Below, in pieces: positions 1 to 7,950 of a stretch of 64,000 bases of DNA. Each line of letters starts with the position of its first letter. Position 1 is the stretch's first letter. The notes beneath the pieces were generated by a model that searched no databases, had not been told where the DNA came from, and worked only from the letters and a program-made list of their open reading frames with translations. The stretch spans positions 38,103 to 102,102 of the forward strand of contig DBCL01000015.1 of NCBI GenBank assembly GCA_002293025.1. Direction: 5' to 3'. Both the position numbers and the translations under genes were made by a program. The DNA is from Actinobacteria bacterium UBA959. Lineage in GTDB: Bacteria; Actinomycetota; Actinomycetes; S36-B12; UBA5976.

Positions 1-1594
1 CTCCAAAATAGCAGTTAGAGTTCCAGAAGTCATTGATGTTTGGTACGACTCAGGTGCAATGCCTTTTGCTCAATGGGGTGCCCCTCATCAGAATAAAGCA
101 GAATTTGAAGCAACTTATCCAGCTGATTACATCTGTGAAGCAATAGACCAAACTCGTGGTTGGTTTTATTCGCTGATGGCAATCGGCACTCTCGTTTTTG
201 ATCAAACCTCTTACAAAAATGTTGTTTGTTTAGGTCATATTCAAGATGAGCAAGGCCGCAAGATGAGTAAGAGTTTAGGCAATGTGCTAGATCCCATGGA
301 TTTGATGAATGAGCATGGTGCTGATGCCATTCGTTGGTTTATGTTGGCTTCGGGCTCGCCTTGGCAAGCACGTCGATTAGGTCACTCTTCATTGCAGGAA
401 GTAGTCCGAAAGAACATGCTCACCTATTGGGCGACAGCTTCGTTTCAAGCACTTTACGGATCTATTGCTAAATTCGACTATTCCAACGCTCCAGAAAATT
501 CAAATAGACCAGTTATTGATCAGTGGTTAGTTAGCGAGACTAATCGGCTCGCCAAAGAAGTTGATCATGCAATGGATAGCTTTGACACTCAACGAGCTGG
601 AAGACTAATTGGTGAATTCATTGACCAGTTGAGTAACTGGTATGTAAGGCGAAATCGCAGAAGATTCTGGGATGGTGATCCAGCAGCTCTAGCCACTTTG
701 CATGAAGCTTTACGCACTTTAACTCTGGTAATGGCACCATTTACGCCATTTATAAGTGACCGAATTTGGCAGGACCTGTTTGTCACCACCACTGATCCAG
801 AGATCAGCTCAGTTCATTTAGCATCTTGGCCCAGCTTTAACGATGAACTGATTAACAGTGACCTTCAAAACCAAATGCAAATTGTTAGAAGTGTTGTGGA
901 ATTGGGTCGAACTGCAAGAGCCGATTCCAAGATGCGCAACCGTCAACCATTACCAAGAGCACTCATTTCAACTGACGCCTGGAAATTATTGACACTTGAA
1001 CTAAGGGAGCAGATTTCTCAAGAATTAAATGTTAAAGAGTTAACCGATATGGCAAACCAAGGAGACTTGGTTTCGGTCTCGGTTAAAGGCGCATTCAAGA
1101 ACCTAGGCAAGAAGCATGGTGCAAATACCCAGACAGTTGCTAATGCCTTGCAACTAGTTGATCCAGCTAAATTAGTCGCTGAAATTCGAAGTTCTGGCAG
1201 TGCCATAGTTAAGGTAGCTGGGGTAGAAGTAGCAATTGAGATTGATGATTTAGTAATCACTGAGACCCCAACAACTGGCTGGGCTGTTGCAACAAATGAT
1301 GGGGTTTCGGTGGCTTTAGATCTGACTTTAACCGAAGATCTAATTTTGGAAGGCTTAGCTCGAGAAACAATTCGTCTAATCCAAGAAACTCGTAAGTCTC
1401 TAGGCCTTGAAGTTACTGATCGAATCCAGGTTACTTATCAGGCAGATTCACAATTGGCTAGCGCGATTAGTCGACATAGCACTGAAATTGCTGAAGAAGT
1501 GCTGGCTGTGGCACTAACTGCTGGGACTGAATCAACTTCGGCGAGCGCATCTGAAGAAGAACTTGGCTTAAAGATTTGGATAACAAAAGTCTAA
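1..1594 (+). CDS. ileS: Isoleucyl-tRNA synthetase, 3' part
   Basis: This class I aminoacyl-tRNA synthetase charges tRNA-Ile in the cytoplasm. The window enters the gene partway through, so the N-terminal part of the Rossmann fold and the editing domain are off the left edge. The reading frame is open from base 2. The WYDSG block typical of IleRS lies at 41-55 and the KMSKS ATP-binding loop at 260-274. Next comes the helical anticodon-binding region with the NWYVRRNRRRFW signature, then a C-terminal domain ending at the TAA at 1592. The gene converges on yggT, and their ends overlap by 4 bp. Identity is clear from the motifs; only the 5' end is missing. Confidence 0.97.
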   Translation, partial: SKIAVRVPEVIDVWYDSGAMPFAQWGAPHQNKAEFEATYPADYICEAIDQTRGWFYSLMAIGTLVFDQTSYKNVVCLGHIQDEQGRKMSKSLGNVLDPMDLMNEHGADAIRWFMLASGSPWQARRLGHSSLQEVVRKNMLTYWATASFQALYGSIAKFDYSNAPENSNRPVIDQWLVSETNRLAKEVDHAMDSFDTQRAGRLIGEFIDQLSNWYVRRNRRRFWDGDPAALATLHEALRTLTLVMAPFTPFISDRIWQDLFVTTTDPEISSVHLASWPSFNDELINSDLQNQMQIVRSVVELGRTARADSKMRNRQPLPRALISTDAWKLLTLELREQISQELNVKELTDMANQGDLVSVSVKGAFKNLGKKHGANTQTVANALQLVDPAKLVAEIRSSGSAIVKVAGVEVAIEIDDLVITETPTTGWAVATNDGVSVALDLTLTEDLILEGLARETIRLIQETRKSLGLEVTDRIQVTYQADSQLASAISRHSTEIAEEVLAVALTAGTESTSASASEEELGLKIWITKV

Positions 1595-1872
1595 AAGAGC
1601 GCTGCCACAAACCCCATCAGCATTTGAGTTCCGATAAAGAGCACCAAGAATCCCAAATCTAAAGAAACAGCTCCTAGACGAATTGGCTTGATATAACGCC
1701 TAATTGCGTTAAGGGGCGGATCAGTGATTGAGAATACGGTTTCAGCTATTACCAAAAGAAATCCCGTTGGTCGCCAAGTTCGTGACAGCACTTGCACCCA
1801 ATCGATGATAAATCTAATAATTAATGTGAATAAGAACAGCCTCAGCAAGCTAAGGATTAAGGATTCAATCAT
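1591..1872 (-). CDS. yggT: YggT family membrane protein
   Basis: A 93-residue membrane protein of the YggT/YlmG family with two hydrophobic segments (about residues 5-25 and 70-92). Between them lies the family pattern FSITDPPLNAIRRYIKP followed by LDLGFLVLF. The role of YggT is not settled; in Gram-positive bacteria it sits next to sepF and is linked with division and membrane organisation. It follows sepF directly, sharing one base, so the two are probably cotranscribed. In many actinobacteria divIVA (wag31) comes next, but here the convergent ileS follows at once. Confidence 0.9.
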   Translation of the reverse strand: MIESLILSLLRLFLFTLIIRFIIDWVQVLSRTWRPTGFLLVIAETVFSITDPPLNAIRRYIKPIRLGAVSLDLGFLVLFIGTQMLMGFVAALF

Positions 1873-2306
1873 TATGACTGGTTGTAAAAACCATCTTCTA
1901 GAAGCTGAGCCCTAGCAGACGCGCCTAGATCAACATTTGCAGGACTTAACAAAAATACTTTGGAAGTGATTCTTTCAATTCTGCCATTAAGTCCAAAAGT
2001 TAGTCCTGCCGCAAAATCCACAATGCGCCGAGCATCGATATCGTTTAACTCGGTTAAATTCATTATTACTGGGATACCTTGACGGAAATCCTCACCAACT
2101 GGTTTGGCATCGTTATAAGAACGAGGATGCAAAGTTGTAATTCTAGAAACACCATCAGAAATAGATGGGGCTTCAGTTGGAGTAGAAACCCCAGGCAGCG
2201 ACTCGACAGTTCTTAGTGGTCGACTCGCAGCAACAGGAGCAGTAGTTGGCTCTTGGTCTTCCATCAGGCCCAAATAAACGGCCATCTTTCTAACTGAGCT
2301 TGCCAT
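1872..2306 (-). CDS. sepF: Cell division protein SepF
   Basis: SepF binds the C-terminal tail of FtsZ and tethers the Z-ring to the membrane in actinobacteria, which lack FtsA. The 144-residue protein starts with an amphipathic-type N-terminus (MASSVRKMAVYLGL), has a low-complexity Pro/Ala/Thr linker to about residue 65, and then a DUF552 core with VIMNLTELNDIDARRIVDF and the SKVFLLSPANVD strand. A good ribosome site (RC of tcctcc, about 2309-2314) precedes the ATG. It lies downstream of ftsZ, pgeF and yggS and upstream of yggT in the standard order. Confidence 0.95.
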   Translation of the reverse strand: MASSVRKMAVYLGLMEDQEPTTAPVAASRPLRTVESLPGVSTPTEAPSISDGVSRITTLHPRSYNDAKPVGEDFRQGIPVIMNLTELNDIDARRIVDFAAGLTFGLNGRIERITSKVFLLSPANVDLGASARAQLLEDGFYNQS

Positions 2307-2348
2307 GACATCCTCCTGTAGCGTGCGGGGAACACGATTAACCCAAAG

Positions 2349-3047
2349 TTACCTGATCTGTCCCCTATTCCCCAGCAACAAGGAGCCGATTCTTAGGTGT
2401 GTCGCCCCAAATTCCAAAGCGGCCTCCCAGTCCGAACTCATCCCGATTGAACGGCAGTTAGCTTCTGGAAATTCATTCTCGAAATTCAGAGCCACTTCAG
2501 CAAAACTCGCAAAGGCAGATCTTGGCTCAATATCCAATGGTGCAACAGCCATCAAGCCCTTCAATTCCAGCAAAGGCACGGCTTTTACTTGCTGGGCTAA
2601 CTCAAATAATTGTCTTGGGTTTGTTCCCCCGCGCCTCTCATTTAAATGATCTTCTAGATTGACCTGTAAAAACACCTGGGTTGCGCGGTTGAGTTTTAGA
2701 GCGGCTGCGGCAAGAGAGCTTACGAGTTCTGCTCTATCAACCGAATGTAAAACGTCTGAATATTTCAAAATAGAATTGATTTTATTTCGTTGAATTTGTC
2801 CAATAAAATGTTGAGTCAACCCAAGTGAACCAACTAATTCTTGCTTAGCGGATGCCTCCTGATCTTTGGATTCACCAATATCAGATATTCCTAACTTCTT
2901 TAAGATTTCTATATCGGATGCGGGCCAGGTCTTTGTTACTGCGATTAATGTGACTTTATCTAGGCGATTAAGGTTGGCTAGTTTTTGGCGGATTGCGTCT
3001 TGCAAATTGGTTAAATTAGATCGCAACTGCTCTTCACGACTGATCAT
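2349..3047 (-). CDS. yggS: PLP homeostasis protein YggS/ProSC (YlmE)
   Basis: A single-domain PLP-binding protein with an alanine-racemase-like TIM barrel, involved in pyridoxal-phosphate and amino-acid homeostasis rather than catalysis. In its 232 residues the PLP lysine is in LIAVTKTWP (about Lys39). The family blocks GESKDQEA, HFIGQIQRNK (more usually H.IG.LQ.NK) and SMGMS-like IGMSSDWEAALEFGATHLRIGS are all present. The ATG overlaps the stop of pgeF by 4 bp, so it is translationally coupled in the ftsZ-pgeF-yggS run. Confidence 0.94.
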   Translation of the reverse strand: MISREEQLRSNLTNLQDAIRQKLANLNRLDKVTLIAVTKTWPASDIEILKKLGISDIGESKDQEASAKQELVGSLGLTQHFIGQIQRNKINSILKYSDVLHSVDRAELVSSLAAAALKLNRATQVFLQVNLEDHLNERRGGTNPRQLFELAQQVKAVPLLELKGLMAVAPLDIEPRSAFASFAEVALNFENEFPEANCRSIGMSSDWEAALEFGATHLRIGSLLLGNRGQIR

Positions 3048-3760
3048 TTAAGCCAAGCGACTGCTGCTTGTCTGCCAGTCACCCCATCACCTCGATGCGA
3101 GAATAGTCGTTGATCACTGAAAGTGCAGGGTTGATCGTTGAGCAGTTCACAACCAAGATTTTTAAAGTAGTGTGCGATTCCTGCGCGCAGGTCTAATCCT
3201 GGCCTACCTAAATGTGTTGTTGTCCTACTTTCTGGCAACACTGCAGCTACTTGAGTTTGAATTTCTTCTCCAACTTCATAATACCTTCCTGAAATAGCTG
3301 GCCCTAAACTCATGGAAACTTTTAATGGATTGATTTCTTGTTGATCAAAAATACTAGAAATAACATGAGTTATTTTTTGGACCGCTCCCCGCCAACCAAT
3401 ATGAGCAACTAGCAGAAATTCTGATTCTTGTGATGCAGCTACCACAGACACACAATCTGCACTTGGTGCAGCCAAAGCAATATTTGAACTTCTAGTAAAA
3501 AGAATGTCAGCGCTTGATGGCAACGTCTTGTCAAATACTTCAATTGATTTAGTTGAGTGTTCAGGTCGCATGAAGTGAATAGGTGCAGGAACTAAACTCT
3601 GTAAAATAGCAAGATTGCGAAAGACGTTTTCGTCAACATCCCCAACCCAGTTGGCAATATTAAGAGAGTCGTAAGGCGGAGGACTTACACCTCCTGCCCT
3701 ACCACTGAAGGCAAATTTGGCATTCTTCCCCAAGTCTCCTTGGGATAGCCAGAAATTCAC
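3044..3760 (-). CDS. pgeF: Peptidoglycan editing factor/multicopper-type purine nucleoside phosphorylase PgeF
   Basis: A YfiH/YlmD (DUF152, laccase-domain) family protein of 238 residues. Characterised members are zinc enzymes acting on purine nucleosides, and PgeF has been linked to correct incorporation of amino acids into peptidoglycan precursors. The metal ligands are visible: His in MRPEHST, Cys in SADCVSVV and His in LLVAHIGWRGAVQK. The N-terminal FSGRAGGVSPPPYDSLN block is typical. It follows ftsZ with a 1-bp overlap and precedes yggS with a 4-bp overlap. Confidence 0.93.
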   Translation of the reverse strand: MNFWLSQGDLGKNAKFAFSGRAGGVSPPPYDSLNIANWVGDVDENVFRNLAILQSLVPAPIHFMRPEHSTKSIEVFDKTLPSSADILFTRSSNIALAAPSADCVSVVAASQESEFLLVAHIGWRGAVQKITHVISSIFDQQEINPLKVSMSLGPAISGRYYEVGEEIQTQVAAVLPESRTTTHLGRPGLDLRAGIAHYFKNLGCELLNDQPCTFSDQRLFSHRGDGVTGRQAAVAWLK

Positions 3761-4953
3761 TACTTCAGAAAGTCTGGAACATCCAGATCATCGTCTAAAC
3801 CATCGGTTGCATCAAAAACAACTCTTGGTTTGAGTGAAGATGTTTCACCAACGGCCATTGGTAAAGAAATTTCTCCGGTGTCGTCTTGAATGTTTGCTGC
3901 TGACTCGAACTCAGGTGCGCCAGCTGCTGGTTCTTCCAGCGCAGGAGCAACCGAACTTGGGGTGATAGCTGTTGGTTCAGGGCGCTTGACTGGACGGGCA
4001 GCAGGCAGGCCATTTTCAAATCCGGCTGCAATCACTGTGACTCGAACTTCATCACCTAATGAATCATCTATAACAGCACCGAAGATGATTGTTGCGTCTG
4101 GATGTCCTGCTTCAGCTACCAAACGCGCAGCGTCGTTAATCTCGAACAAACCAAGATCACTTCCACCGGCAATACTCATCAAAATTCCACGCGCTCCATC
4201 AATGCCCGCTTCGAGCAATGGGGATCGAACTGCCATCTCAGCCGCAGCCAGAGCTCGATTTTCGCCACGAGCAGCTCCAATTCCCATCAAAGCAGCACCA
4301 GCATCTTTCATCACGCTTCTAACGTCAGCAAAATCAAGATTGATTAAACCTGGAGTAGTAATCAGATCGGTTATTCCAGATACACCGTGCAGTAGTACTT
4401 GATCTGCATGTTTGAAGGCTTCCACCACGCTAATCGCCTTATTACTTAACTGCAATAAGCGATCATTTGGAATTACGATCAAAGTATCAACCTCGGCGCG
4501 TAACTCTTCAATTCCATCGTCTGCAGCAGATGCTCGTCTTCGCCCTTCAAAAGCAAAAGGACGCGTAACCACTCCGACAGTTAAGGCTCCCAGTTCTCTA
4601 GCAATTCGTGCCACAACCGGAGCACCACCCGTTCCGGTTCCACCGCCTTCGCCTGCAGTTACAAAAACCATGTCTGACCCGCGCAACACATCACGCAGTT
4701 CTTCTTCATGTTCTTCAGCAGCTTGGCGACCAATTAACGGGTCTGCTCCAGCACCAAGGCCCCTGGTCAAGTCTCGGCCAATATCTAGCTTCACGTCAGC
4801 ATCACTCATCAAAAGTGCTTGGGCATCAGTATTAACAGCCACAAATTCCACGCCTTTGAGTCCCACGTCGATCATGCGATTAACGGCATTGACACCTCCA
4901 CCGCCTACGCCAACAACTTTGATCACTGCCAGATAATTCTGTGGTGCTGCCAT
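3760..4953 (-). CDS. ftsZ: Cell division GTPase FtsZ
   Basis: Tubulin-like GTPase that forms the Z-ring. I place the start at ATG 4953 ([27 protein letters not shown]) because a GGAGG ribosome site lies at 4958-4962; this gives 397 residues and discards a 10-residue in-frame extension. The GTP signature GGGTGTG is present in [15 protein letters not shown], and the T7-loop region [11 protein letters not shown] is intact. A variable linker leads to the C-terminal peptide [10 protein letters not shown], which binds SepF. It has its own promoter region upstream, is followed by pgeF, yggS, sepF and yggT, and is separated from ftsQ by three non-division genes. Confidence 0.98.
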   Translation of the reverse strand: MAAPQNYLAVIKVVGVGGGGVNAVNRMIDVGLKGVEFVAVNTDAQALLMSDADVKLDIGRDLTRGLGAGADPLIGRQAAEEHEEELRDVLRGSDMVFVTAGEGGGTGTGGAPVVARIARELGALTVGVVTRPFAFEGRRRASAADDGIEELRAEVDTLIVIPNDRLLQLSNKAISVVEAFKHADQVLLHGVSGITDLITTPGLINLDFADVRSVMKDAGAALMGIGAARGENRALAAAEMAVRSPLLEAGIDGARGILMSIAGGSDLGLFEINDAARLVAEAGHPDATIIFGAVIDDSLGDEVRVTVIAAGFENGLPAARPVKRPEPTAITPSSVAPALEEPAAGAPEFESAANIQDDTGEISLPMAVGETSSLKPRVVFDATDGLDDDLDVPDFLK

Positions 4954-4968
4954 GCTTCCTCCGTCACA

Positions 4969-5006
4969 AACTCTAAACTTCAACTAGAGAGTTAGAGTTA
5001 TGTCAA
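4969..5006 (-). promoter_or_regulatory. ftsZ promoter with inverted repeat
   Basis: On the minus strand a perfect -35 hexamer TTGACA (5006-5001) is followed directly by an inverted repeat whose arms are AACTCTAA (4999-4992) and TTAGAGTT (4976-4969). The -10 position expected 17 bp after the -35 falls between the arms but matches the consensus poorly (TTGAAG). The repeat therefore covers the place where polymerase opens DNA and could be an operator or a leader hairpin. The sequence is seen; the regulatory role is inferred. Confidence 0.5.
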
Positions 5007-5104
5007 GTATCTCTCCACGCAAGTTACGCCGAATAAGTTCATAGTTGAGTAATTGCGCGTGCGTGTCGCAATCATTTCTAGATTTATCTTGTCACCATTC
5101 GTGC

Positions 5105-5632
5105 GTGCTTAAAATCAAACTTGCAGTCTTGACCTCGCTGCTTGTGCTCTCAGGTTGTTCGTTTTTTCAAGAAGAATCGAACATGAATACGGCTGCTCCC
5201 CAAGCGCCACCGGACTTCGCACCCCCTTATGAAGTTAAACCTGAGGCTGAATCTGAGTTAACTGATGAAAATGCTGCCAATATGGAAAATCACAGCGATG
5301 ATGAATTGGCAACAATTGGTGAAGCAGAACCTGGACTTGGTTCTGACCCAGCAGCGTTGGAATCAGCGTTTTATACCGGAACTGAAGACCTATGTGCAGC
5401 TGTCTTTTCCAGTTTGAACGGTGAAGCTCTTGTTGGTAAGCGAATTGTGAGTATTAAGTGGTGCCGAACATTGGCCGCTCAACTTGAAGTTGATTTATCT
5501 TCGGATGACGAGTCGGTGGCTCACAAGCAAGGGTGGACTTTTACCAAACTTGCTGTTTTCCAAGCTCAACCAAAGTTGTGTTCTGTTTCAGGGCGCTGCG
5601 TGACATCGGCCCAGTTCGAGTACCCCTTCTAG
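5105..5632 (+). CDS. Putative lipoprotein, unknown function
   Basis: I do not recognise a family. A GTG at 5105 gives a 175-residue protein that starts with a short basic stretch, a hydrophobic core (LAVLTSLLVL) and a lipobox LSGC with the lipidated Cys at residue 18, so export and lipid anchoring are expected. An in-frame TTG at 5045 would add 20 residues that spoil the signal peptide. A Pro-rich then strongly acidic segment (about residues 30-75) follows. The C-terminal half looks folded and holds several Cys (DLCAAVF, KWCRTLA, LCSVSGRC). It lies between ftsZ and the MsiK ATPase on the plus strand. Confidence 0.65.
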   Translation: MLKIKLAVLTSLLVLSGCSFFQEESNMNTAAPQAPPDFAPPYEVKPEAESELTDENAANMENHSDDELATIGEAEPGLGSDPAALESAFYTGTEDLCAAVFSSLNGEALVGKRIVSIKWCRTLAAQLEVDLSSDDESVAHKQGWTFTKLAVFQAQPKLCSVSGRCVTSAQFEYPF

Positions 5633-5661
5633 TCCTTTTTGGACTACCTTTAGCCAATTAA

Positions 5662-5728
5662 CCCCGAACGGCCGGGGACACCTGCCGCACAAGCGTCCTG
5701 GAAACAGGCATGAACCTGAAGGAGTCAC
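5662..5728 (+). ncRNA. Candidate structured leader of the msiK gene (msiK-RNA type)
   Basis: Just upstream of the ATPase start is a 67-base leader rich in helices: CCCCG (5662-5666) pairs with CGGGG (5673-5677), CGC (5686-5688) with GCG (5693-5695), and CCTG (5697-5700) with CAGG (5705-5708) across a GAAA tetraloop. CAGG can instead pair with CCTG at 5715-5718, right beside the AAGGAG ribosome site (5719-5724). A conserved msiK RNA motif is known in actinobacterial 5' leaders of this ATPase family. I cannot check the consensus from memory, so the family name is tentative. Confidence 0.5.
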
Positions 5729-6784
5729 ATGGCTAACGTTATATTTAAAAATGCCTCACGCGTTTACACGCCTGGTGCAAAACCTGCTGTCTCAGAACTC
5801 AATTTGACCGTAAATGACGGTGAGTTTTTAGTTTTGGTGGGACCTTCAGGTTGTGGTAAATCAACCACTCTTCGAATGTTAGCTGGCTTGGAGCCAGTTG
5901 ATGGTGGATCGATATTCATCGGTGATCGAGATATAACAGGTGTTGCCCCTAAAGACCGAGACATTGCTATGGTCTTTCAGAACTACGCTTTGTATCCACA
6001 TATGACAGTTGCTGCAAATATGGGGTTTGCATTACAAATTGCCGGAGTGGCTAAAGATGAGATTCGTCGCAGAGTTCAAGATGCAGCAAAACTTTTAGAC
6101 CTCGAAGAATATCTAGAGCGCAAACCAAAAGCACTTTCTGGTGGACAACGCCAGCGAGTTGCTATGGGTCGTGCCATTGTTCGCGAACCTCAAGTTTTCC
6201 TCATGGACGAACCTCTATCTAACTTAGATGCAAAATTGCGTGTCCAGACGCGAACTCAGATCGCTGCGTTGCAACGCCGATTGGGCGTTACAACGGTTTA
6301 TGTAACTCACGATCAAGTTGAAGCCATGACTATGGGTGATCGAGTAGCGGTTCTAAAAGATGGGTTCTTACAGCAAGTAGACACTCCCAGAAATCTTTAT
6401 GAAAATCCAGCAAATGCATTCGTAGCTGGCTTTATCGGCTCCCCCGCTATGAACCTTCTTGAAGGAACAGTCACTGACGGAGGTGTTGTCATTGGTGGAT
6501 TCAAGGTGCCAGTAGAAAAAGGTACGAATGGCTCCAAGATTATTGTTGGTATGCGCCCCGAACACATGGATATGTCCAGTCAAGGAATTGAAGTTAAGGT
6601 CAATCTTGTTGAAGAGCTTGGGTCTGACGCATACGTTCATGGAACAATTGCTGATGCCAGCGCTAAGGACATTACCGTTCGAATCGCGAGTAATTCTGGT
6701 GTAAAGCTTGGTGACAAGATTTTTGTTAAGCCTAATCGTGTTTTGGTATTCGATTCAGATGCTGAAGGGCGCCGCCTTAACTAA
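5729..6784 (+). CDS. msiK: Multiple-sugar ABC transporter ATPase, MsiK/UgpC/MalK type
   Basis: ATPase subunit that energises carbohydrate ABC importers; in actinobacteria one such protein often serves several sugar transporters. In its 351 residues Walker A is GPSGCGKST (38-46), followed by the Q-loop QNYALYPHM, signature LSGGQRQR, Walker B VFLMDEPLSNLDA and switch His in YVTHDQVEAM. A C-terminal TOBE-type regulatory domain follows (about 240-351). AAGGAG lies 4 bp before the ATG. No permease or binding protein is adjacent, which fits a shared ATPase. The convergent neighbour is a LacI regulator, and a bidirectional terminator lies between them. Confidence 0.93.
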   Translation: MANVIFKNASRVYTPGAKPAVSELNLTVNDGEFLVLVGPSGCGKSTTLRMLAGLEPVDGGSIFIGDRDITGVAPKDRDIAMVFQNYALYPHMTVAANMGFALQIAGVAKDEIRRRVQDAAKLLDLEEYLERKPKALSGGQRQRVAMGRAIVREPQVFLMDEPLSNLDAKLRVQTRTQIAALQRRLGVTTVYVTHDQVEAMTMGDRVAVLKDGFLQQVDTPRNLYENPANAFVAGFIGSPAMNLLEGTVTDGGVVIGGFKVPVEKGTNGSKIIVGMRPEHMDMSSQGIEVKVNLVEELGSDAYVHGTIADASAKDITVRIASNSGVKLGDKIFVKPNRVLVFDSDAEGRRLN

Positions 6785-6803
6785 CACAGGTTAGATATTA
6801 AAT

Positions 6804-6841
6804 AAAAAGTGGGGCACATGTAATTGTGCCCCACTTTTTTT
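6804..6841. terminator. Bidirectional intrinsic terminator
   Basis: GTGGGGCAC (6809-6817) pairs perfectly with GTGCCCCAC (6826-6834) around an 8-nt loop. The stem is preceded by five A and followed by seven T, so it can end transcription on both strands. It lies between the convergent msiK and lacI-family genes, and the LacI stop codon (6840-6842) sits inside the T-run. Confidence 0.93.
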
Positions 6842-7886
6842 AGATAGAACCAAATGCTCCAATAACTGCTCCAGCTCTATCCGATCCCAATCTCTTTGTG
6901 CTATTTCGAACAATCAATTGAGTCGGCATAACTGTTGAAGTTCGAGGCTTTGTAGGCTCTTTTAATTGTTCCAACAAAATCCAAGCTGCTGTCTCCCCTA
7001 GTAATTGAACTGGTTGGGCGATGGTAGTTAAGTTTGCAAACTTAGATAAATCATGATCGTCAAATCCGACTATAGATATGTCGTCGGGTATGCGTAAACC
7101 ATGCCTATGGATAGCGCTGATTGCACCAAATGCCATCTCGTCGGATTCACAGAACACAGCTGTAGGTGGCTGGGCCTTTGAGAGAAGTTCACCCATTGCT
7201 CTTTCTCCACTTTCAATGGTAAATGAACCATACGCTTCCAAAGAGCTGTCGAAATTGAGCCCGGCTTCTTGATGGGCTAGCAAAAATCCATCGCGACGAT
7301 CCCTAGGAGCCGTAAAAGACAAAGGTTGAAGTGGGGATTCAGCAATGAGCCCTATTCGAGTATGACCCATATTAATTAGATGTCCGGTCGCAGTTTTAGC
7401 ACTTTGTACATCATCAATTCGAACCGAATTGCATTCATCAACTTCAGCGCCAATAACTGCAACTGGGATATTCATCTGCTGGAGAGATCGAACCTCATCC
7501 ATTGAAGGTGGCAATGAACATACAAGTAGCGCATCTACCCTCTCTTTTACTAGGCGGTGTTGAAAGAGACGCTCGCGTTCATCTAATCGTTCCAGAGAAT
7601 AAATCAGAACATCAAATCCAGAGGAACGGCTTACTCGCTCAATCCCTGATACCAACTTTGCAAAATACCAACGGTCGATAAATGGAGCGATGACTCCGAT
7701 CGTGGAAGTTTTACCCGAGGCTAGACGGGAAGCTGTAGGTGAAACAACATAATCCAATGAAGCTGCTGCTTGAGATACTTTCTCCCGAGTTTCTGGGGTT
7801 ACGCTGGGCAAGCCTCGCAATGCCCGAGATACGGTTGCGGTGCTAACTCCGGCAACTCGCGCTACATCTTCAATAGTGGCCTTCAT
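6840..7886 (-). CDS. LacI-family transcriptional regulator
   Basis: A 348-residue sugar-responsive repressor. The N-terminal HTH (IEDVARVAGVSTATVSRAL, residues 4-22) and the hinge PTASRLASGKTSTIGVIAP are typical. A periplasmic-binding-like sensor domain follows (about 60-335), with CESDEMAFGAISAI and ISIVGFDDHDL as in LacI/GalR proteins. The inducer cannot be read from the sequence. It converges on the sugar ATPase, so it probably responds to a sugar. A LacI-type palindrome 30 bp upstream of its own start suggests autoregulation. Confidence 0.92.
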   Translation of the reverse strand: MKATIEDVARVAGVSTATVSRALRGLPSVTPETREKVSQAAASLDYVVSPTASRLASGKTSTIGVIAPFIDRWYFAKLVSGIERVSRSSGFDVLIYSLERLDERERLFQHRLVKERVDALLVCSLPPSMDEVRSLQQMNIPVAVIGAEVDECNSVRIDDVQSAKTATGHLINMGHTRIGLIAESPLQPLSFTAPRDRRDGFLLAHQEAGLNFDSSLEAYGSFTIESGERAMGELLSKAQPPTAVFCESDEMAFGAISAIHRHGLRIPDDISIVGFDDHDLSKFANLTTIAQPVQLLGETAAWILLEQLKEPTKPRTSTVMPTQLIVRNSTKRLGSDRAGAVIGAFGSI

Positions 7887-7915
7887 GTGTGAAACTAAGC
7901 AGATAAAGTCAATTT

Positions 7916-7931
7916 AAGCAAACGCTTGCAA
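7916..7931. promoter_or_regulatory. LacI-type operator upstream of the lacI-family gene
   Basis: The core at 7918-7929 reads GCAAACGCTTGC, a palindrome around a central CG with one mismatched base pair per half. This is the normal form of GalR/LacI operators. It lies between ftsQ and the regulator, 30 bp from the regulator's ATG, so autoregulation is likely. No second copy was found by eye in the window. Confidence 0.6.
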
Positions 7932-7950
7932 AATTCAGGAACCCACCTGA

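Noticed and set aside
4102..4936. Several plus-strand frames within ftsZ
   Set aside because: They are shadows of the strongly conserved ftsZ gene with no ribosome sites and low-complexity Ser/Pro/Thr translation.
5630..5646. Terminator after the lipoprotein gene (TAGTCC/GGACTA hairpin)
   Set aside because: The stem has only 6 bp, the five T are in the loop rather than behind it, and no T-run follows.
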